Below, piece by piece: positions 55,122 through 64,000 of a stretch of DNA of 64,000 nt (position 1 is its first letter; each line of letters starts with the position of its first letter). A program made the position numbers and the translations under genes. Below the pieces are notes generated by a model, which was given only the letters and a program-made list of their open reading frames with translations, did no database searches and was not told the DNA's origin. The DNA is from Amoebidium appalachense. Its lineage: Eukaryota > Ichthyosporea. The DNA lies in assembly GCA_963693365.1 (NCBI GenBank), contig CAVNZM010000010.1, positions 5,642,001-5,706,000 of the forward strand. The letters run 5' to 3'.

Positions 55122-58100
55122 ATGAAGGCTGCCGTTCTTGCCGCCACCGCCGCTCTCGCAGCCGCCCAGGATGTCAATTACATTGCTGACCGTTTGGGGG
55201 TGTCCGTCGAGTGGAAAGATTCAACAGCCTCCTGGCCCATCCCCGAGTCGAATTTGCAGCTTGGCGCCGACTGGGGTTGCTTTACGAACATCACCGTTAC
55301 GCTCGAGAACACGGGCTCCAGCACCATTCGAGGCAACAAGTTTGAGATTTTCTTCCACTCTATTCGGCGTGTGCTGAAGGTTGACGATGACCGGTTTGAG
55401 GTGAGTGAGCGAGTGATTAATTCACGTTACTCATCACTTCTCTGTTTTTTTTTGTTTTTGTTTTTTTGGTTTTTTTTTTGTTTTTTTTTGTTCTCCCTCA
55501 GGCAAATTTGAGCAGCTGGGGAATGTATCACCTATAAGTTCAGCCCGACAATGAGTCAAATAAATTGTCATAACAGAAACCGTTCGTAGATCTATTTCAT
55601 GTGACTGTGCTATACATACTGTTCCTTTTGCATTTCTCAGATCTGCTTTGTAAAATACAGTTATATGCACTCCGTTAAAGTGCTTTTGACCAACACCATC
55701 ACGTTTTAATTGCATATGTACATGTTCATTTTGCACATAGTATTGTAATAGCCAACTTGTGACGTCGGATCGACGATTTGTAAGTGAAACACAAAATCGT
55801 AAACGTCATCACTGCTATTTTACTCAGGGTGCATGCCAATGGAAGTATGTGTTAACCGCTTTGCTCTGGGGCATGAATTCATGATAACTCTTGACTCTAG
55901 GTAGTTGCAGGAGATTACTAAGACCTTTAGTGCTGTGGGCCAAGGATGTGAGGAGAAATGTAACCGGGGTTTTTTTCGCCCCCCTTTTTTTTGAGGGGGG
56001 GAGGAGGGGGGGGGGGGGGAGGGGGAGGGGGAGGGGGGAGGGGGGGGGGGGGGCAACAAAGTTCACAAGTAAACACTGTGATGAGCGAGGCGAGTGTCTC
56101 TTGTTTTTTTTGTTTTTTTTGGTTTTTGAAAGTTCTTTTGTTTTGTTTTGTTTTGTTTTGTTTTGTTTTGTTTTGTTTTGTTTTTCCCTTTTGTTTTTTT
56201 CTTTCTTTCTTTTTTTTGTGTGTGTGTATATGTGTGTGTGTATGTGTGTGTACGGTGGGTGGGGAGAGAGGGGGGGGGGGGGGGGGGGGGTTTACTGCAT
56301 GTGCGGTGTCGGTTTATGGCGCTGTGCTGGGAGAATTTCGGGGAAAGAACGAATAATCTTTTAATGTGTGTTGGTTTCTGATAGAATAATTCAGGGAAAG
56401 CAGTCTGCAAAGCATGTTGCACAGATCAAGTTACGTTGCAAAATATCATTGTGATGACTGCAAATAATGTTATATTTTCCCCCTTCCAACTCCCCTGTTG
56501 CACATTTTGTTATGCATCCGATTGTGGTCCTCATAGTTAATGATAATATTGACCTTTTTCCTCTCCATCTGTGCAGGTGTCCCATATCAACGGTGACCTC
56601 TACAAGCTGACGCCCACCAACAAGTTCAAGGAGCTGCGTTCCAAGCAGAAAGTCGTCCTCCCTATGGTGTGGGAGTACTGGACTCTTTTCAACACCGACT
56701 TCCTGCCTCGCTGGTACGTCTCCGGCGGCGGAAAGACTCTCGTTATCAAGAGCACAGACAGTGAGAGCGATTCTAGCAAGTACCTCAAGCCTCTCCCCCA
56801 GGATGTCTTTAAGAAGAACGGAGACAACAACGTGTATATGACCCCAAACACCCGCTACAATGTGAACAAGGACCTGACCGATGTCGACATCAGCACCACC
56901 ATCATCCCCACCCCCCTGGACGTTACTTCGAACGAGGGTGAGGCGGATGTGAAGGTTATCAACTTTACCGGCCTGTCTTCATTGCTCAAAAAGGAGGAGA
57001 TCCGCGCTTTGGATGCTCGCGCGCGCTCTCTCGGTCTCACAACAAGCACCAGCCGTGGATATGGGTTCAAGGTTAAGCGCGAGAAGTCTCTCCCTCACGA
57101 GGGATATGTTCTCGATATGGACACCGCCTTCGCCACCGTCGTCGCAAATGGAGGGGCAGGTGCCTTCTATGCCGCTCAGTCTCTTCTTCAGCTGGTCAGC
57201 GTCGGAAGCATCAAGGTGCCAAAGGTGAAGGTCACCGACGGCCCGCGGTTCGAGTACCGCTCGCAGCACGTTGACGTGGCGCGCAATTTCCACTCAAAGG
57301 CCGCTGTTCTCCGTCTCATCGACACCATGGCCGCGTTCAAAATGAACCGCCTTCTTCTTCATATGGCCGACGATGAGGGATGGCGTCTTGAGATCCCCGA
57401 CCTCCCCGAACTGACGAGCGTCGGCGGCCGCCGCTGCCACGACCCCACCGAAACCAAGTGTATTCTCCCCCAGTTGGGCTCGGGCCCCGACGCAAACAAC
57501 TCGGGTAGTGGTCACTTCTCCCGCGAGGATTTCGTTGAGATTCTCAAGTATGCACGTGATCGTTTCGTTCAGGTGGTGCCTGAGTTTGACATGCCGGGCC
57601 ACGCACGTGCCGCTACCGTTGCTATGGAGGCTCGGTTCAAGAAGACTAAGGACACCACTTACCGCCTGGCCGACCCTGCTGACAAGACCATTCTGGGCAC
57701 CGTCCAGTACTACGACCGTAGCTCCCTCATGAACCCGTGCCAGGTGTGTTGGACCCCCCCTCCCTTCCACACACACACACACACACACACCATACCCCCC
57801 CTTTGCCCCCGTCCTCCCGCCTCCCCCCTCCCCCCCCCCCCCCCCCCCCCCCGTTTGCAAAGTGCGAAAGGTGATGATGAAGAGGACGGACAAATCTTTT
57901 GTTTGAGTGTGAAAAAATGAACCCCCCCCCCCCCCCAAAAAAAAATAATAATAATACTAAAATAAAATTTAAAATAAAATAAAATACTACAGAAAACAAG
58001 ATAGAATAAAAAAAATGAATAAAAAGGCATCCCACGGGTTGCACACATGCATACGCAACCCCCCTCCCCTCCCCCCCCTCTCTTTACCCAACTCCAGTCT

Positions 58101-58950
58101 CGTGCCCATGCATTCTTTCCATTACTACCACCATACTCTCCCCACACCTACGTAACTAGCACACAATATGCATACCCAACTCTGAGCACGTGCATGATTA
58201 CCCAACGGGGCAAAACCCCCCCCCCCCGAAAACTATCTGTAATGCCCCGCAAAACGAAATCAGCTAACACATCTCCCTTCGCGTGCCTACAGGACAGCAC
58301 CTTCAACTTCGTCGAAAAGGTTCTCATCGAAGTCAAAAAGATGTACCGTGACGCTGGTGTCCCCCTCACCCACTGGTCCCTGGGCGGTGACGAAGCCAAA
58401 AACGCCATGCGCGTTGCCGTACAGTGGGGTCCCGATAACATCCCCGCAAACGCAAGCGTTTGGTTTATCAACAACGGAATGGGTCCCAACCCTCTCCCCC
58501 GCCTTGCGACCGAGGACCCATACACGAAATCGCCCAAGTGTCAGTCGTTCCTCGCAAATGCAAAGGATAATCTCGTTGTTGATGGGAAACCCGTTGATTC
58601 TCCACAGCAACTCATGGGGTATTTCGCTCAGAGGGTGAGCGAGATTGCAAGCAAGCACGGGGTTAGAGATTTCTCGTCGTGGCAGGACGGGTTGAAGCAC
58701 GTGAAGAACGATGACCTGGCCACAGAGACGAACTACTTCATGGATTGGGATGCTTTGTTCTGGGGCTCCAGCCAGGTATGTGTGTGCAAAGCGCTTGATT
58801 ATTGGTCTTTTGTGTATTTCGGGTTTGTGGGGTTTGGGGTTTTTTCTTTTTTTTTTTTTTTCTTTATTTTTTTTTATTTTTTTTTTTTTGATGGGGGAGG
58901 GGGGAGGGGGGAGGGGGGGGGGAGGGGGGGGGGGGGGAGGGGGGGGGGGG

Positions 58951-58986
<36 letters not shown>

Positions 58987-59088
58987 TAAGTAGAGAAGAA
59001 AGAACGACAAAGCGAAGAAAAGAACATAGGATGAAACGAAAAAAGGCACAAAAACAGAAAGGGAAAACGGACAAAAAATAAAGGTAAA

Positions 59089-59127
<39 letters not shown>

Positions 59128-59669
59128 GAAAAACGAGCGGGAGAGGGGAGAGGGGGAAGGATTAAGCTATTTGCAATTAGCATAAGTATCCTTCTTGCAA
59201 ACACGTTCTCCTTGCAAACAAACCCTGGAAACACCATACAATATACATCTTGCAAAGTCTTAACCCTTACACTTTCTCCAACCCCCCTCCCCCCCCCTCC
59301 CCCCCTTCTCCCCCCCCCCCCCCCTTCTCCCCCCCCCCCCCCCCTTCTCCCCCTCCTCCCCCCCTTCCCCCGCGCAGCCCGACTACATCAAGAAGGGCTA
59401 CAAGGCCATCAGCAGCATTGCCGACTTCACCTACTTCGACTTCCCCTACGAGACAAACGCCAACGAGCGTGGGTACTACTGGGCATCCCGGAGCACCCCC
59501 TTACGTAAGGTCTTCAGTTTTGCCCCCGTCAATCTTGCGCAAAACGCGGAGGTCGGGCTGGATCGTAAGGGCAACGCGTTTGAGCTTACCACCCCGGCTG
59601 ATATGAATGCGGCGGATATTGAGGATGCCGTGGTGGGCATGCAGGGCCAGGTATGTGTTGTTGTGGGTT

Positions 59670-59736
<67 letters not shown>

Positions 59737-61586
59737 CCTGTTTATTTTTTGTTTGTTTGTTTGTTTGTTTGTTTGTTTTTTCTTTTTTTCGGGGGGGTTT
59801 TTTTTAAGGGGGAGGGGGGGGGGGGGGAGGGGGGGGGGGGGAGTCTGCTGGGGTTAAGGGGAAGAAGGGAAGAAGGGGGGTTTGTAATGGGGAAGGGGGG
59901 AGCAGAGGGGGGAGAAGGGGGGGGGGGGGGGGGGTTGGTAGGTTGGTTACTAGCATTATCTATGGACCCCATAATATCGGACAATAGCTTAAACTTAGGA
60001 ACTTTCTGCTAAGCTACCACAGCCTAGTACCTTTAGTTTCATATTACTAGTAAAACTAGCTGAGCCTATGCACCATGCGAAGGCACATGTGTAAATCCAT
60101 TCACTGGCAAACCTATCTAGTAGTGCCGGTTATTTCAAATCATTAGTAAAACTATCTAGAAATGCACCATTCAGCCACGTGCAACCACACCTGCCACCCC
60201 ATTTCCTCACTAGTAAACAAGTAAACCTATCTAACAATTCACCATTGCCATCCCATTCAGATCTGGTCCGAGACCATCCGCACGGACGATCAAATGGACT
60301 ACATGGCCTTCCCACGTGTTCTTGCCATCGCCGAGCGTGCCTGGCACCAAGCCTCGTGGGAACTCGCCGTGACCCCCGGCCAGACATACAACTCATCTAC
60401 AAATTTCGTTGACAAGGATGCAATCCACGAAGATTTCAACAAGTTTGTGCACGCCGTATCGAAGCGCGAGCTCGCAAAACTCGACAAAACGGGCGTTAAG
60501 TACCGCGTCCCCCCCGCCGGCGCTCAGATTCAGGGAGGGAAGTTGTCTGTGAACTGTGAGCTGCCGGGTCTTCAGGTGGAGGTTAAGGTGGATAATGGAA
60601 AGTGGGCGGCTGCTGTTGAGGGGATGGTTGTGTCCAAGGCTAAGACCGTCACTGTGCGTGTGCGGTCGGCTGATGGGAAGCGTGTCGGTCGCGAAGGTTT
60701 GTTTTCTCTCTCCCTCCCCTTTCCTCCATCCCGGTGTTTCCATTTCCCCCCCTACCGCCCCTCCCCCCCCCCCCCCCCTCCCCCCGCCTCTTCCTCCACC
60801 CTCTGCTCCCTCCTCTCCCTCCTCTCCCCTCCCCATCACCTCCCCCCTCGGAGTCCCCACCACCACTGCCACCACAATAACAACCCCCCCCCCTCCCCCC
60901 TTTGGATTCTTCCCCCTCCCCCTCCCCCCGCCCCCTCCCCCCTCCCCCCTCCCCCACCACCACCCACCTACCCAACCACCACCACCACCACCACCACCAC
61001 AGACACACACACTCTTGCACGCGAATGTCCATACATTTACACACTATTGCATGCACAACGGCTGTCTCGTTTCACAATATAAATACTTTGGCCCATGGCC
61101 ATCTGTTCCCATACCTCCCCCCCCCCCCCCCCCAAAAAAAAAAAAAAAAAAAAAAAAACGAAAAAAAAAAGGGGGGGGGGGGGGGGGGGGGGGGGGGGAA
61201 GAAAAGAAAGAGAGAAAGAAAGAAAACCCTTTCCTCCTCTCTGCCCACCCTCTGATCACACATTGGATGTTAGCACCTTTTTTTTTAATATAAAAAAAAC
61301 AAATCCAATATTTCCTCCCTTTTGGTTTGCCTCCTATTAGCCCTCATACCCCCCCCCCCCCCCCCCCCCCCCCCACCACCACCACCACCACCACCACCAC
61401 GTGACCACCACCACCACCTCCCCCCCCCCCCCCCCCTCCCGATCTTCATAAGCAATATTGCACACTTTTTGTCAGTCACACAGCAGCAATGTAATACCAT
61501 TTATGGGCATACTACCTTATATGGTGTATATTAACCGTTTTACCTCCATGCAGAGGTCGTTGAGCCCGAGCCCATCCTGTCCTGAG
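55122..61586 (+). CDS. Secreted GH20 beta-N-acetylhexosaminidase of the chitobiase type, complete, 889 aa
   Basis: Hydrolyses terminal N-acetylglucosamine from chitobiose and related chito-oligosaccharides. Exons: 55122-55400, 56577-57743, 58293-58775, 59378-59650, 60261-60696, 61555-61586. All introns are GT/AG, the first four phase 0 and the last phase 1, and the total is 890 codons. Residues 1-15 form a signal peptide (MKAAVLAATAALAAA). The N-terminal carbohydrate-binding domain of bacterial chitobiases follows (GCFTNITVTLENTGSSTIRG), then a GH20b-like domain. The TIM barrel includes VDVARNFHSKAAVLRLIDTM, LLLHMADDEGWRLEI and VPEFDMPGHARA. The catalytic Asp-Glu pair is D515-E516 in HWSLGGDEAKNAM, and the barrel ends around IWSETIRTDDQMDYMAFPR. 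A C-terminal beta domain closes the protein. Total length matches Serratia-type chitobiase (about 885 aa) rather than animal HEXA/HEXB (about 530). The codons are strongly C/G-ending. Confidence 0.94.
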
Positions 61587-63844
<2,258 letters not shown>

Positions 63845-63961
63845 TCACGTCTCGGTGCCCACCCTTTGGAAAATGCCATCGGCATCAGTGTAAAAAATCT
63901 TCAAGGAGCTAATAAGCATACGGTTGTAGGGTGACTCATTGCCAAATGGCACGTTTTGATG
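63845..63961 (-). CDS. Probable terminal exon of an unidentified gene entering from the right
   Basis: On the minus strand a poly-T tract and acceptor (ttttttttggatag) are followed by 38 open codons and a TGA. The peptide (VPFGNESPYNRMLISSLKIF, then YTDADGIFQRVGTET) has ordinary protein composition, unlike the low-complexity frames around it. The rest of the gene would lie beyond the window. Alternatively, a donor within ...CAAAGG|GTGGGC would make this an internal exon. Family unknown. Confidence 0.4.
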   Translation of the reverse strand, partial: HQNVPFGNESPYNRMLISSLKIFYTDADGIFQRVGTET

Positions 63962-64000
63962 CTATCCAAAAAAAAAAAAAAAAAAAAAAAAGAGCTGGTG

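Noticed and set aside
55434-55736. Minus-strand 100-codon frame inside the first hexosaminidase intron
   Set aside because: No motif, ends in a Lys-rich run from a T-rich tract, and lies within a well-supported intron.

Overview
This is eukaryotic nuclear DNA. Four multi-exon genes are interrupted by spliceosomal introns. A small histone cluster uses the metazoan/algal-type 3' stem-loop instead of relying on poly(A) signals, and one short block looks like mitochondrial DNA inserted in the nucleus. Introns and spacers are packed with very long poly-G/poly-C, (GT)n, (GA)n, (CT)n, poly-A/T and (GGGT)n tracts, so most apparent reading frames are low-complexity artefacts (poly-Pro, poly-Gly, His-Thr, Cys-Val). 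I could not identify the species. Importin-alpha, an alpha-arrestin with a PPxY motif and an SMP-C2-C1 protein together suggest an opisthokont or another arrestin-bearing unicellular eukaryote, but that is inference.

Layout. 1-13,102: importin-alpha on the minus strand, ten exons with the last exon(s) off the left edge. 13,103-17,600: mostly non-repetitive spacer with one small secreted cysteine-rich protein gene (minus). 17,600-22,000: histone cluster, made of a 5'-truncated H2B (minus), an orphan histone stem-loop (plus), an intact H4 (minus) and a frameshifted H2A (plus) sharing a divergent promoter with H4. 22,342-22,557: truncated ATP9-like mitochondrial insert. 24.6 kb: a 25-bp minisatellite. 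26,110-29,538: alpha-arrestin (minus, six exons, complete). About 30 kb: a possible small secreted protein. 33,693-51,576: a 25-exon gene (minus) encoding a membrane-anchored SMP-C2-C1-coiled-coil protein of the PDZD8/extended-synaptotagmin type. 55,122-61,586: a six-exon secreted GH20 chitobiase-type beta-N-acetylhexosaminidase (plus). 63,845-63,961: a probable terminal exon of an unidentified minus-strand gene entering from the right.

The genes do not form a pathway. They cover nuclear import, chromatin, ubiquitin-linked trafficking, ER contact-site lipid transfer and chitin breakdown. Gene models were built by hand. Exon boundaries were chosen so that the GT/AG signals, the intron phases and the protein families agree, and all four large genes close in frame. 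The most interesting points are the importin-alpha whose major NLS-binding Trp/Asn array has eroded while the minor one is kept; the contact-site protein; splice sites that sit directly inside or against microsatellites; two damaged histone genes; the mitochondrial insert; an intronic partial exon copy; and a dispersed repeat that recurs in introns.
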